Positions 25,256-33,744 of a stretch of DNA of 64,000 nt are shown here, one piece after another (the stretch's first letter is position 1; each line of letters starts with the position of its first letter). The position numbers and the translations under genes were made by a program. The notes beneath the pieces were generated by a model. That model was given only the letters and a program-made list of their open reading frames with translations, was not told the origin of the DNA and did no database searches. The stretch is from assembly GCA_047501485.1 (NCBI GenBank), contig JAZDRN010000001.1, forward strand, positions 496,001 to 560,000. Direction: 5' to 3'. This stretch comes from Ancrocorticia sp047501485 (lineage in GTDB: Bacteria > Actinomycetota > Actinomycetes > Actinomycetales > Actinomycetaceae).

Positions 25256-26173
25256 ATGTCGATTTTCCTCAATGCGGACTCGAAAGTCATCGTCCAGGGG
25301 ATGACGGGTTCTGAAGGTCAGAAGCACACCCGGCGGATGCTGGGTTCCGGGACCAATATCGTTGGCGGCGTCAACCCTCGCAAGGCCGGGACCTCGGTTG
25401 AATTCGATGTGATCCCCGTTGGGCCGGGAGCTGACGAACGAGAGGCGGGCATCGTGTCCGTCCCCGTATACGGGAGCGTTGGCGAGGCCAAGGAAGCCAC
25501 CGGCGCGAATGTCTCCGTCGTCTTCGTCCCCCCGGCCTTCGCCAAGGGTGCGGTCATCGAAGCCGTGGACGCGGCGATGGACCTCGTGGTGATCATCACC
25601 GAGGGCATCCCGGTGGCGGACTCCTCCGAGTTCTACACCTACGCCGCCGCCAGGGGCGTGCGCCTTGTGGGCCCGAACTGCCCCGGCATCATCACCCCCG
25701 GCGAGTCCAATGTGGGCATCACCCCGGCGGATATCACGGGACCCGGCCGTATCGGCCTGGTTTCCAAGTCCGGCACCCTTACCTATCAGATGATGTATGA
25801 GCTCTCGGATATCGGTTTCACAACCTGTATCGGCATCGGCGGCGACCCGGTCATCGGGACCACGCATATCGATGCGCTCGAGGCGTTCGAAGCCGATCCG
25901 CAGACCGAGCTCATCGTGATGATCGGCGAGATCGGCGGCGATGCCGAGGAACGCGCGGCCGCCTATATCTCCCAGCATGTCACGAAGCCGGTGGTTGCCT
26001 ACGTCGCCGGATTCACGGCTCCTGAGGGTAAGACGATGGGGCACGCGGGTGCCATCGTCTCCGGTTCCTCCGGCACAGCCGCTGCCAAGCAGAAGGCCCT
26101 CGAGGCCGTCGGTGTTCGAGTGGGCCGCACCCCGAGCCAGACTGCCAAGATCGCTCAGGAACTTCTGGCCTGA
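25256..26173 (+). CDS. sucD: Succinyl-CoA synthetase alpha subunit
   Basis: CoA-binding subunit carrying the phosphohistidine. The 305-residue product starts with the conserved VIVQGMTGSEGQKHTRRML and has VGPNCPGIITPGE, KSGTLTYQMMYEL and the active-site histidine loop KTMGHAGAIVSG. Coupled to sucC (2-bp gap) and followed by a strong hairpin. Confidence 0.96.
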   Translation: MSIFLNADSKVIVQGMTGSEGQKHTRRMLGSGTNIVGGVNPRKAGTSVEFDVIPVGPGADEREAGIVSVPVYGSVGEAKEATGANVSVVFVPPAFAKGAVIEAVDAAMDLVVIITEGIPVADSSEFYTYAAARGVRLVGPNCPGIITPGESNVGITPADITGPGRIGLVSKSGTLTYQMMYELSDIGFTTCIGIGGDPVIGTTHIDALEAFEADPQTELIVMIGEIGGDAEERAAAYISQHVTKPVVAYVAGFTAPEGKTMGHAGAIVSGSSGTAAAKQKALEAVGVRVGRTPSQTAKIAQELLA

Positions 26174-26274
26174 TAGCGGGAGGTCTCGCCGATTGCTCCG
26201 GATGCTTGTGACGGAACCGCTCCGGCGGCGCTCACAGCCCGGCGTAGGGGATTTGAAAACTTGAAAAGTCTGGA

Positions 26275-26312
26275 GCGAGGTCCGGTCGTGACAGCTCACG
26301 ACCGGCCCTCGC
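26275..26312 (+). terminator. Terminator of sucCD
   Basis: A 10-bp stem CCGGTCGTGA with loop CAGC is extended by GCGAG/CTCGC outside short mismatches, about 100 bp after the sucD stop codon. No clear T-run follows. Confidence 0.6.
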
Positions 26313-26429
26313 GTGTCCTGCAAGTGGGCATGACGACCTGGGTTGCACAGGTTTGGCGTGATTTGGTGGTTCGGTGTTTGTTGGTGCTGGTGACGAGCGT
26401 GTGGGGTTGCGGGGTGACACACTGAGTGG

Positions 26430-26606
26430 GTGGCGTTCCTGCGGAAGGTGAAGGCAGCGTCGGGCGCGACGGCGGTCCAGACCGCGGAGCTGTCGTATTG
26501 CCTCGATACCGCGTGGCCCTCGCATTGGGTCGCTATTGTGGCCGGCGTTGTTGCCCGTCGTGTTTCCCACCTGTGTGATGCCGGTTGTTCGACCACCGGA
26601 CCGTGA
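26430..26606 (+). pseudogene. Relic of an insertion-sequence transposase N-terminus (IS1634-like)
   Basis: From a GTG at 26430 the frame reads VAFLRKVKAASGATAVQTAE, which resembles the usual start of IS1634/IS4-type transposases (xFxRKVxTxSGATAVQ). After about 20 residues the similarity stops; the frame closes at 26606 after 58 residues. Only the start of the transposase survives, at the left edge of the A+T-rich island, so an insertion sequence once sat here and was lost or replaced. The family assignment is from memory of the motif. Confidence 0.45.
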
Positions 26607-26644
26607 CGCGACATTCTCGTCAGGTGGGGAGGAAGGTGGAGAAG

Positions 26645-26833
26645 ATGCGTAGCAGTCCTTTGAAAGCAGCTTTCTGGGGGATCGGAGGCGTTGCGCTGGG
26701 AGTCGTCTATGTCGTCCTGGTGGGCCTGCTTAATGCCCAATTGATCGGGCAGAAGGCGGGCGCCAGGATGGACCTCAACAATGTGATTGTAGAAATGGAG
26801 AGAAGCTTGAAACCGGGAGTAGGTCGGTGCTAG
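26645..26833 (+). pseudogene. Truncated duplicate of the island membrane protein gene
   Basis: A 62-residue frame with good initiation (GGAAGGTGGAGAAG before ATG at 26645) gives a transmembrane segment and then GLLNAQLIGQKAGARMDL, identical to the membrane protein encoded at 29332. DNA 26697-26794 is 96/98 identical to 29393-29490. After VIVE the reading diverges into MERSLKPGVGRC and stops, so only the first third remains, apparently a recombination leftover. It may still make a single-helix peptide. Confidence 0.75.
26697..26794 (+). repeat. 98-bp direct repeat, left copy
   Basis: Matches 29393-29490 in the same orientation with two differences (26714 G for C; 26791 A for G). The two copies bracket about 2.7 kb of A+T-rich DNA including the four-gene secreted-protein operon. 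Confidence 0.95.
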
Positions 26834-27806
26834 CAGGGCAACCAACGCTTCCTAGTCAGGTCACTCGAGTGATTGTCTCTGATTGAAGCGTGACATATCG
26901 GGTAGATGATCTCCGATAGTTCTCTCTATCTTTGGGGCGCTGAGTGTCATTTTCAGGTTGACGATGCGAAATAGGATTCTCGGTCCAGTTGGTGGGAACT
27001 GCCTAAAAAGGTGTTGGCTTGTGCTTCGTGGTCAAAAAGGGCAATATCTTAAAATTGTTACTCGTCCAGAGAGGATGCCTGCTGTTGGTGGAGAGCCATA
27101 CTATTTGTTATTACTTGTTATAAACACACTAAAGGCTAAATCTATGAACAAGGTTCGTACGTTCTAGACATTGTTTGCGGCAATATGGCTTTGGCTGCCA
27201 CCTTATAGGCGGGGTCATGACCTCGCAATTACCTTCATGCGGTTTGGTGCACGGGTCAGCGTTTATTCGCGTCGTTATTTTGAAGACATATGTCCCACGG
27301 CGCGCTCAATAGATGAATTCAGTTTTGTGTAGAAGCGCTGGAGACCTATCTTTGTCAACTGTATTTGGCTGGTGCACGTGCCTTTCGTGTCGGACATTCG
27401 TTGGGGTGGGTGAAAGTACATGCCCATGGTGTTTCATATATCGAATATCCGTTGAATGCGTGTTGTGGGGCAGTCAAATGCTTTAGATGATCGATTAAAT
27501 AGGCCCAAAATAATGCGTCGCTCCTATAGTTGCGCGGCCTGCAATGTAACTATGATTCCCGCCTGCTGTCCCTTGTCACTTGGGTGGCATGCATTATGTG
27601 TTCGAATTTTTGTCGCTTGTGTGAGCTGTTGTAGAAAAAATCAAACACATACATGGTGTGTAGGAAACGAACAGAATCTATAGTATCAAATTTCTAATTT
27701 TTGTGTTCTGACCAGGCAATACGATGCATGCTGGGACGTAAACCGTTGAATATGTGTCTTGCGTCATATAGCCTTGAAGGCACGTAGCCAACAGACGGAG
27801 CAGAAA
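26834..27806. other. A+T-rich stretch without supported genes
   Basis: Nearly 1 kb visibly richer in A+T than the rest of the window (for example around 27040-27140 and 27640-27730). Short frames lack ribosome binding sites and protein-like composition. Probably degraded accessory DNA plus the promoter of the downstream operon. I see no RNA gene in it. Confidence 0.55.
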
Positions 27807-28265
27807 ATGAAGCCGAGTACCGAAGGCCACACAGGAGTTGAGTTTTCCGCGAAGAAGATGAACGTGGGAACGAAGAAAATTCGAATCGGGGCACTGTTTT
27901 CCATCGTGCTCTCTCTCGGAATCTTTTCCATTATAGCGACACCAGTTGCCCAAGCGGTCAGCTACACCTATGCGAATTGGGTGTTGACCGCGGAGAGTCA
28001 GATCAGATATTCCGGAACCGTATCGTCTATTAGTGGAGGGTATGGGGAGACAGAGCTGTTCAGCGCCGATGGTGCCAACGGTCGAGTGTACATCGAGACT
28101 TACTACGATTATCCCGGATACAGGACAGTTATGTTCGCTTCAGGGAATGATCGTGTTGACATGAATCACGTTGCATCTTCGAACGCAAAACAGCAATGTT
28201 ACTGGAACTGGCCCTGGGCTCCCGGAAGCATTGGATCGATGGATCTCTACTGTCGGACGAAGTAA
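27807..28265 (+). CDS. Small secreted two-cysteine protein, paralogue A (unknown function)
   Basis: 152 residues: a basic N-region, a hydrophobic core (IGALFSIVLSLGIFSIIA) and a signal-peptidase site TPVAQA-VS, leaving a mature protein of about 102 residues rich in Tyr, Ser and Gly. Features shared with the gene at 28922: (S/T)YTYxNxVLT after the cleavage site, SxxGG, a TYYDxPGYRxVxF core, a late NAxxxCYW and a second Cys near the C-terminus, so one disulfide is likely. ATG at 27807 has GGAGC upstream. First gene of a four-gene operon. Size and export suggest a bacteriocin, toxin or surface peptide (inference). Not recognised as lactococcin 972-like. Confidence 0.75.
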   Translation: MKPSTEGHTGVEFSAKKMNVGTKKIRIGALFSIVLSLGIFSIIATPVAQAVSYTYANWVLTAESQIRYSGTVSSISGGYGETELFSADGANGRVYIETYYDYPGYRTVMFASGNDRVDMNHVASSNAKQQCYWNWPWAPGSIGSMDLYCRTK

Positions 28266-28328
28266 GGAGGCATCGCCTCGCAAGAAAACCATGGAAGTAG
28301 TACGCGAGAAGCGCGAAAGGAGCGCAAG

Positions 28329-28925
28329 ATGAAGATCGGAACTACCGTAGGCGTGATCGGAGTCGCTGCCATTGTGGGCTTATCAACGATGACGTCCGCA
28401 ACGGGTAATGAGGGTGCAACGAGTATTGACGAGATGATCCCCGTTCTTATACGGACTCAAAGCGCCCAAGACCTCCCGCCGGAAAACCTTCCTCTTGATT
28501 CCATTGCAGATCTCCAAAGGTCTTCTCTCCGATCACTCGGTAGTGATGGAATCGCAGACTATTGGGTGGCGAGAGCAGGGACTTCAGAGGTGTGCCTGAT
28601 ACTTAGTATCCCTGGAGAAGATGCAATGTCAGCATCGACGTGCACGCCCCTCACAAGCTTCTATGAGCGCGGGTTGTCGCTCAGTGCTGGAGCGAGTGTC
28701 GATGATCCATCGACTGCAGTCGAAGCCTACCTGTTGCCGGCTGATATACAGCAAGAAGATCTTGACATCAGTGGCACTCAATCTGATCTCCAGCGGAACG
28801 AGGCGGCTCTCGAAATCAGTCTCTTGTCGGTTGTTCCGGGTCAGTCTGGGCTAACTCCGACTGTGATTGAGCGAGAGAATGGTCCTGATTTTAGTTTTGA
28901 CCCGCTCGTCCTTAAAGGACGGTGA
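28329..28925 (+). CDS. Secreted protein of unknown function in the island operon
   Basis: 198 residues with a short signal peptide (MKIGTTVGVIGVAAIVGL, cleavage near residue 24-26) and a mature acidic, Ser/Leu-rich domain with two cysteines about 16 residues apart (VCLIL and STCTPL). AAAGGAGCGCAAG precedes ATG at 28329, 63 bp after the first gene. Its stop overlaps the GTG of the next gene, so the two are translationally coupled. No family recognised. Pairing with the flanking two-cysteine proteins suggests a partner, chaperone or inhibitor (inference). Confidence 0.75.
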   Translation: MKIGTTVGVIGVAAIVGLSTMTSATGNEGATSIDEMIPVLIRTQSAQDLPPENLPLDSIADLQRSSLRSLGSDGIADYWVARAGTSEVCLILSIPGEDAMSASTCTPLTSFYERGLSLSAGASVDDPSTAVEAYLLPADIQQEDLDISGTQSDLQRNEAALEISLLSVVPGQSGLTPTVIERENGPDFSFDPLVLKGR

Positions 28926-29326
28926 AACTTGTGAGGAATTCATCGACAAAAGAGAGACGCAGGAAAATTCTCGCGCTCTTCACCGGAGTTTCCGCGGCAC
29001 TGCTCATAGCAGTTACACCGGTTGCCCAAGCGGCCACCTATACTTACGTCAACGCGGTCCTAACGGATGAGGGAGTCGAACGGAGGTCGGGTGTACGCCA
29101 TAGTATCAACGGAGGTAGCGCGCACCTACCGATAGGTGTCGGAACGCACTATATCGTCACCTATTACGATCATCCTGGTTATCGCGAGGTTGGCTTCACC
29201 GCAGCGGCGGCAGGCAACGAAGCTATCATGCACCATGCCGCCTACAACAATGCAAATAGCAAGTGCTACTGGAGGGCCCATGGCCTCGGGGGCACTCTCA
29301 AACTAACGTGCGCATACTTCGGGTGA
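28922..29326 (+). CDS. Small secreted two-cysteine protein, paralogue B (unknown function)
   Basis: 134 residues; GTG start overlapping the previous stop. Strongly basic N-region (STKERRRK), hydrophobic core and the same TPVAQA cleavage motif as paralogue A, giving a mature protein of about 97 residues. Shares TYTYVNAVLT, SINGG, the TYYDHPGYREVGF core, NANSKCYW and a final two-residue-context cysteine (LTCAYF). The two are clearly diverged paralogues, as in two-peptide secreted systems. Five bp separates it from the membrane protein gene. Confidence 0.75.
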   Translation: MKLVRNSSTKERRRKILALFTGVSAALLIAVTPVAQAATYTYVNAVLTDEGVERRSGVRHSINGGSAHLPIGVGTHYIVTYYDHPGYREVGFTAAAAGNEAIMHHAAYNNANSKCYWRAHGLGGTLKLTCAYFG

Positions 29327-29331
29327 GAGCG

Positions 29332-29841
29332 ATGCCAAAAACGAACAACGGTCTCATGAGGTTTGTCTTCTTGGTTGTTGCAGGCTTGTTAGTGGGAGTC
29401 GTCTATGTCCTCCTGGTGGGCCTGCTTAATGCCCAATTGATCGGGCAGAAGGCGGGCGCCAGGATGGACCTCAACAATGTGATTGTGGAACTAACCAATC
29501 CGAAGGTTCCAGTGTTTCCAATGCTGGGAATCGTAGCCGCAAGTGGCTTAGTGCTCTGGTTCGTGACCACGGGATCGTGGAGCGAGCAGAATACACGCAG
29601 CAATATATTGGCTTGTAGTGTTGGTGGCACAATCCTTGCGCTTATCGGCCTTTCATTTGTGTTGACGCCTGCAGGCAATGGCGTCGACAATTTGGTAGAA
29701 GGATTGACTCACGGATGGAAAGGCTGGCTCGAATTGGCCGGCTCGAATTCCGCCGTGCACGTGACCTGCTTAGTGGCCCTCGGTTCACTGTCCGTGCGTC
29801 GGTTCCGGGACGATGCCGCAAGTAGCCCCGTGAAGAGATAG
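29332..29841 (+). CDS. Four-helix membrane protein of the island operon (unknown function)
   Basis: 169 residues with about four transmembrane segments: residues ~9-30, ~55-73 (LGIVAASGLVLWFVTTG), ~85-107 (ILACSVGGTILALIGLSFVL) and a weaker one near 135-155. Between helices 1 and 2 is the segment duplicated at 26697. ATG at 29332 follows GAGAGCG, 5 bp after paralogue B. As last gene after secreted small proteins it could be an immunity or export protein (inference). Terminator follows at 29876. Confidence 0.75.
   Translation: MPKTNNGLMRFVFLVVAGLLVGVVYVLLVGLLNAQLIGQKAGARMDLNNVIVELTNPKVPVFPMLGIVAASGLVLWFVTTGSWSEQNTRSNILACSVGGTILALIGLSFVLTPAGNGVDNLVEGLTHGWKGWLELAGSNSAVHVTCLVALGSLSVRRFRDDAASSPVKR
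29393..29490 (+). repeat. 98-bp direct repeat, right copy
   Basis: Second copy of 26697-26794 (96/98 identical), lying inside the intact membrane protein gene. The right copy is the functional context; the left is the truncated duplicate. Confidence 0.95.
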
Positions 29842-29875
29842 TGCCGGACAGCGAAAAGTCAAGAGAACTCGACTA

Positions 29876-29918
29876 AGGGGTGGCGACGAACGAAAAGGCT
29901 CGTCGCCACCCCTAAGTT
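29876..29918. terminator. Bidirectional terminator between the island operon and nagA
   Basis: Perfect 14-bp stem (AGGGGTGGCGACGA and complement) with a 10-nt loop, followed by AAGTTTTT on the plus strand. It lies between convergent genes and probably serves both. Confidence 0.85.
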
Positions 29919-29959
29919 TTTACCCCTCGTTTCTTACTGTTCACGCGGGGCAACAATAT

Positions 29960-31225
29960 TCACCGTTCGACGACGGTGCCCTCGCGCACCACCTCGATGA
30001 CGCGATAGTTCGCATCAAGCACGATGAAGCTGGGCTTGAAGCCCGGCTCGAACGTCAATGTGACGCCTGCGGCCCGCCTGTCAGGCCGCAGCAACGACGT
30101 CGCGTATGCCGGCCCGGCAACGGTCGCCCGCACCAGCTGTCCGAGATCGAGCACGCCTCGGTTCGCCAGTAGGGCTACCTGTTCGGCGAGACGAGTGCAT
30201 CCGCCGGCGATGGTTTGCCTTCCCGCTAGGCGGGCGGCGCCGTCCTTCACCTCGACCTCGAGGCCTCCGAGTTGATAGGCGCCCTCGGGCATGCCCGCCG
30301 CCGACATCGCGTCGGTCACCAGGATCGCCGCCAGAGCGGGGGATAGCAGGGTCCGCTCCGGGCCTCGCGTCTCCTCCGGGAAGTGTGCATCGGCCTCATC
30401 GATGTATGCCATGACGTCCTCCACGAGGATCGACGCCAGGTGGACGCCGTCACCGATGAGTTCGACGGCGATCTCGCCGCGCCGCGCTGCCTGGATGAAC
30501 TCACGGACGGGACCGGGCTCGCGATGGTCGATGGCGGGCATGGCATTGAACAGGTGCGTGGCCGTCTGGGGCACGCCGAAGAAGTCGATCTCCTGCGCGT
30601 AGGCCACCGTGGATCGCAGCAGTTCGGCCGCCGTCGCCCCGTCTGTCGCGGTGTGCCCCCACGAGGGCTTGGCTCCGTAGCTCAGCAGCGTGTGGGCGAC
30701 CTCGGCGGCGTTCTCCGTCTCCGGGGCGACCGTCATCGTGCGGATCCAACCGTCACCGGCCGTCAGCCAGGACTCAAGTTCGTTCAGATCGCCGCCGCGG
30801 ATGGCAGCGGGGTTCTGCGCCCCCGCCTTATGGGGAGAGACGAAGGGTCCTTCCATGTGTATTCCCGCTAGTTCGCCCGATCGGCAGAAGGGGAGCAGGG
30901 CAGCTATGGCGGGTAAGGGATCGACCATGGAGACCAACGAGGCCAGCAGGGCCGTGGTGCCTCCGCTCCGATGCGCGGCGATGGCCTTGGCGATGGACTC
31001 CGCGTCGATATCGTCAGGAAACGACGCTCCGCCTCCGCCGTGACAGTGAACGTCGACGAGACCGGGAATGATGTACGCCCCGTGGGTTTCCTCCGTATGC
31101 TCGCCTTGCTGTGGGTTGGCTGCTGTATCGAGAACTCGCGTCAGGACGCCGTCGTCGTCAAGAACCAAGCCGGCTCCGACGACGGCGCCAAACCCGTCGC
31201 GTACCTCGCCGCTGAAGAGACTCAT
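29960..31225 (-). CDS. nagA: N-acetylglucosamine-6-phosphate deacetylase
   Basis: Removes acetate from GlcNAc-6-phosphate, first catabolic step of imported GlcNAc. The 421-residue amidohydrolase shows the metal site DVHCHGGGGASF, IHMEGPFVSPHKAGAQ, WGHTATDG, ATHLFNAMPAIDHREPG and catalytic Asp in LVTDAMSAAGMPEG. Normal length. It lies 7 bp downstream of nagB, which takes its product, so they form a nagBA operon reading toward the island. Confidence 0.95.
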   Translation of the reverse strand: MSLFSGEVRDGFGAVVGAGLVLDDDGVLTRVLDTAANPQQGEHTEETHGAYIIPGLVDVHCHGGGGASFPDDIDAESIAKAIAAHRSGGTTALLASLVSMVDPLPAIAALLPFCRSGELAGIHMEGPFVSPHKAGAQNPAAIRGGDLNELESWLTAGDGWIRTMTVAPETENAAEVAHTLLSYGAKPSWGHTATDGATAAELLRSTVAYAQEIDFFGVPQTATHLFNAMPAIDHREPGPVREFIQAARRGEIAVELIGDGVHLASILVEDVMAYIDEADAHFPEETRGPERTLLSPALAAILVTDAMSAAGMPEGAYQLGGLEVEVKDGAARLAGRQTIAGGCTRLAEQVALLANRGVLDLGQLVRATVAGPAYATSLLRPDRRAAGVTLTFEPGFKPSFIVLDANYRVIEVVREGTVVER

Positions 31226-31232
31226 GAGGCTC

Positions 31233-32015
31233 CTAGCCGCCGAATCTCAGCTGCCAGCGCTCCTTGTACAACTCGACGAACTCGAGTCTGGAGGCAGCGG
31301 GGGCATCGGTGAGGATATAGACCTCCGGATGCATCTGCATGATGGTGGCGGGCCATTTGGCGCTGATGGGCCCTTCCGCAAGCTGGGCGATGGCCTCGGC
31401 CTTGTTCTCACCGAAGGCGACGAGCAGAAGGATGCTCGCCTCCATGATCGTCCCCAGCCCCTGGGTGATGCAGGTGGCAGGGACCTTCGACGGGTCGTCG
31501 TCGAAGAAGCGGGCGTTGTCCTTCACCGTCTGTTTCGCCAGCGCCTCAACGTGGGTGCGAGAGACGAGGGAGCCGCTGGGCTCGTTGAAACCGATGTGTC
31601 CATCGGAGCCGATGCCCAGAATCTGGATGTCGACCCCTCCAGAATCTTGGATTGCCGCGTCGTAGGAGGCAGCGGCCGCGTGTGAATCGGATATCAGACC
31701 GTTGGGGGTGTTCAGGTTCTCGTCGAGCAGCCCCGTTTTATCCGCTCCCACGAGCTCCCGGCGCAGCACATTGCGGTAGCGCTCGTAGTGATCCTCGGGT
31801 AGGCCGACGTACTCGTCGAGAGCGAAAGCCTTGGAGTTCTCCAATGTGAAGTCCCCCTCGGCGTGCGCGGCTCGCAGCTGGGCGTACAGGCCCTCGGGAG
31901 AGGAACCGGTGGCGACCCCGATCGTTGCATTGGGTTTTCTCTCGAAGACGGACAGGACGATCTGTGCCGCAGCCTGCGAGGCGAGTTCTGGAGTGTCGAA
32001 AATTCCTAGGTGCAT
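31233..32015 (-). CDS. nagB: Glucosamine-6-phosphate deaminase
   Basis: Converts GlcN-6-phosphate to fructose-6-phosphate and ammonia. The 260-residue product has the NagB patterns GVATGSSPEGLYAQL, ALDEYVGLPEDHYERYRN, ILGIGSDGHIGFNEPSGSL, TCITQGLGTIMEA and KAEAIAQLAEGPIS. ATG at 32015 with AGGAAG upstream. First gene of nagBA; its product enters glycolysis at the step of the Pfk encoded at 51 kb. Confidence 0.96.
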   Translation of the reverse strand: MHLGIFDTPELASQAAAQIVLSVFERKPNATIGVATGSSPEGLYAQLRAAHAEGDFTLENSKAFALDEYVGLPEDHYERYRNVLRRELVGADKTGLLDENLNTPNGLISDSHAAAASYDAAIQDSGGVDIQILGIGSDGHIGFNEPSGSLVSRTHVEALAKQTVKDNARFFDDDPSKVPATCITQGLGTIMEASILLLVAFGENKAEAIAQLAEGPISAKWPATIMQMHPEVYILTDAPAASRLEFVELYKERWQLRFGG

Positions 32016-32280
32016 TGTCTTCCTCGGTGACGCTGGATGGCGAGGCCGCTATGGGCGCATGTGCTGGCGAAGTCCGCACCGAGAGATGATGCCGCCGATG
32101 CGGATTCGTCAATTATAGGGATGCGGCGGGCTTGGCGAGGCGTTTTCGGCCCTCCAAGCCGCAGTCTGCGAGGTTGCGGCGGATCGGAGGCGAGTCTTTG
32201 CGGCCACCACGGTGTCCGAGGGCTGCCGCGGCGCCGCCGGCCGTCTCGATATAGGGAATGATAGGAGAGGTGGAGGGCCA

Positions 32281-33744
32281 GTGAGCGACACGCCGGACCG
32301 ATCTGGTGCCTCCGTCCGACGACGCAGGGAACGATGGGAATCGATGAGTAACGAGTATCGACGCCACCTGATTTCGACGGTGCTGGCAGTAGTGCAGCCT
32401 TTGGCTCTGAGCTGGGTCACGGTGGTGATCCTCTCTGTGTTCGGCTACGTTCTCTCGGCTTCCTCGCCGATGATGGAGGGGGTGCAGTGGCAGGACGCCG
32501 CGCAGCTCGGCACCTCCCTATGGCTGCTGGCGCTAGGGGCGCCGTTGGTGGTCGGGCAGGCGACTATCGGTCTCATGCCACTGGTGCTCACGGCCTGCAT
32601 CGTGGGGCTGTGCTATCGCTTCCTCCGCAGAGTGCCGGTCTTCGACTGGGTGGACGTGGGCGCGGCGGCTCTGGCGGGTGCTCTCGTATCGGGGATACTC
32701 AGCCTCGTCTCACTGCCGGGTACCTTCCGGCTCATGGCGATACTCGGCGGGGGCGTCGTGGTCGCAGTGGGTTCGCTTCTGGCCTGGTGGCGTCGCGAGC
32801 CTCCGGAGGCGTCCTGGTGGCATCACGTGCAAACGGGTTGGCGGTTGCTGTGGCCTCTCTTGGCGGGGCTCGCCGTCGTCGCATCTGTCTGTGTCGTCGT
32901 GGCGTTGGCTACCGGATGGTCGAACGTTTCGGAGATCAACGGGTACTACGTCCTGGGCACCGCCGGGACGATCTCTTTCGCACTTATCCAGCTACTGTTC
33001 CTGCCCAATCTTCTGATCTGGGCGTTGGCCTTCGTCTCCGGCACCGGCTTCGCTGTCGGTAGCGGAACGGAGTTCTCCAGTTTGGGCGTGGCAAGCGCGC
33101 CCTTGCCGGCTATCCCTGTCCTGGGAGGACTGCCGGAGCCGGGAACCTACCTGCCGTGGCTGATCGCTGTGCCGATCGTCATCGGACTGTCCGTGGGGAT
33201 CTGGCGTGCCAAGCGCCTCGACACCCTCGGCCAACTCGCGGGATACGGAGCGTCCGTGAGCGCCGCCTTCCTCGTGATCGTTGCTCTGGCCGGCGCTCTG
33301 TCCAGCGGCGGCATCGGGCCGGGACGAATGGAGAGCGTGGGCGTGCAGCCGCCGCTGTTCGCCGCTATCTTGACGCTGCAGACCTGCGGCGGTCTGCTGC
33401 TCGGCTTGTTGCTTCGCAATCCACACCTTAGGACCATCCTGCACGATGCTCGTGACGGGCGGCGCGCCAGCAGAAAAGCCGCGAGAAAGCGGGAGGATTC
33501 CGAGAATGAGCAAGAAGGCGGCAACACCGATCTGGAGCGAGAGCCTGGCTCCGAGACATCCGCGGCCAGCCCGGACGCTGCCGCAGCTGGACCAGATGCT
33601 TCCGCGGCCAGTTCGGGTACCCCGGAGGATGCCGGCGAGTCCGGTTCCGCCGTCGGCCTGAAATCCCCGGACGATCCGAACGCCGCTGAGGAAGCGGAGA
33701 CGGCGGGCACCCAATCGATCCCAACAGATAGGTTCCATCCGTGA
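32281..33744 (+). CDS. PerM-like (DUF6350) polytopic membrane protein
   Basis: 487 residues with about ten hydrophobic segments over residues 25-400 and a charged, Ala/Ser/Glu-rich C-terminal tail. In mycobacteria the gene directly upstream of purN and purH is perM (Rv0955), an integral membrane protein tied to cell division; the same order, topology and size here support this assignment, but sequence identity cannot be judged by eye. GTG at 32281 after GGAGAGGTGGAGG; ATG at 32344 is an alternative. Overlaps purN by 4 bp. Confidence 0.7.
   Translation: MSDTPDRSGASVRRRRERWESMSNEYRRHLISTVLAVVQPLALSWVTVVILSVFGYVLSASSPMMEGVQWQDAAQLGTSLWLLALGAPLVVGQATIGLMPLVLTACIVGLCYRFLRRVPVFDWVDVGAAALAGALVSGILSLVSLPGTFRLMAILGGGVVVAVGSLLAWWRREPPEASWWHHVQTGWRLLWPLLAGLAVVASVCVVVALATGWSNVSEINGYYVLGTAGTISFALIQLLFLPNLLIWALAFVSGTGFAVGSGTEFSSLGVASAPLPAIPVLGGLPEPGTYLPWLIAVPIVIGLSVGIWRAKRLDTLGQLAGYGASVSAAFLVIVALAGALSSGGIGPGRMESVGVQPPLFAAILTLQTCGGLLLGLLLRNPHLRTILHDARDGRRASRKAARKREDSENEQEGGNTDLEREPGSETSAASPDAAAAGPDASAASSGTPEDAGESGSAVGLKSPDDPNAAEEAETAGTQSIPTDRFHP

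Larger units (their letters stand above)
26174..26644. other. Gap between sucD and the accessory island
   Basis: About 470 bp holding the sucD terminator (26275-26312) and a transposase N-terminal relic (26430 onward), listed separately. No intact gene is seen. It forms the left border of the accessory island. Confidence 0.6.

Noticed and set aside
26834..27800. Short frames in the A+T-rich stretch (for example near 26958 and 27456)
   Set aside because: No ribosome binding site, odd residue composition and no similarity recognised.
27807..28265. Lactococcin 972-type bacteriocin
   Set aside because: Size and export fit, but the Trp/Gly/Tyr pattern of the mature lactococcin 972 family and its seven-helix partner are not seen; left as unknown.
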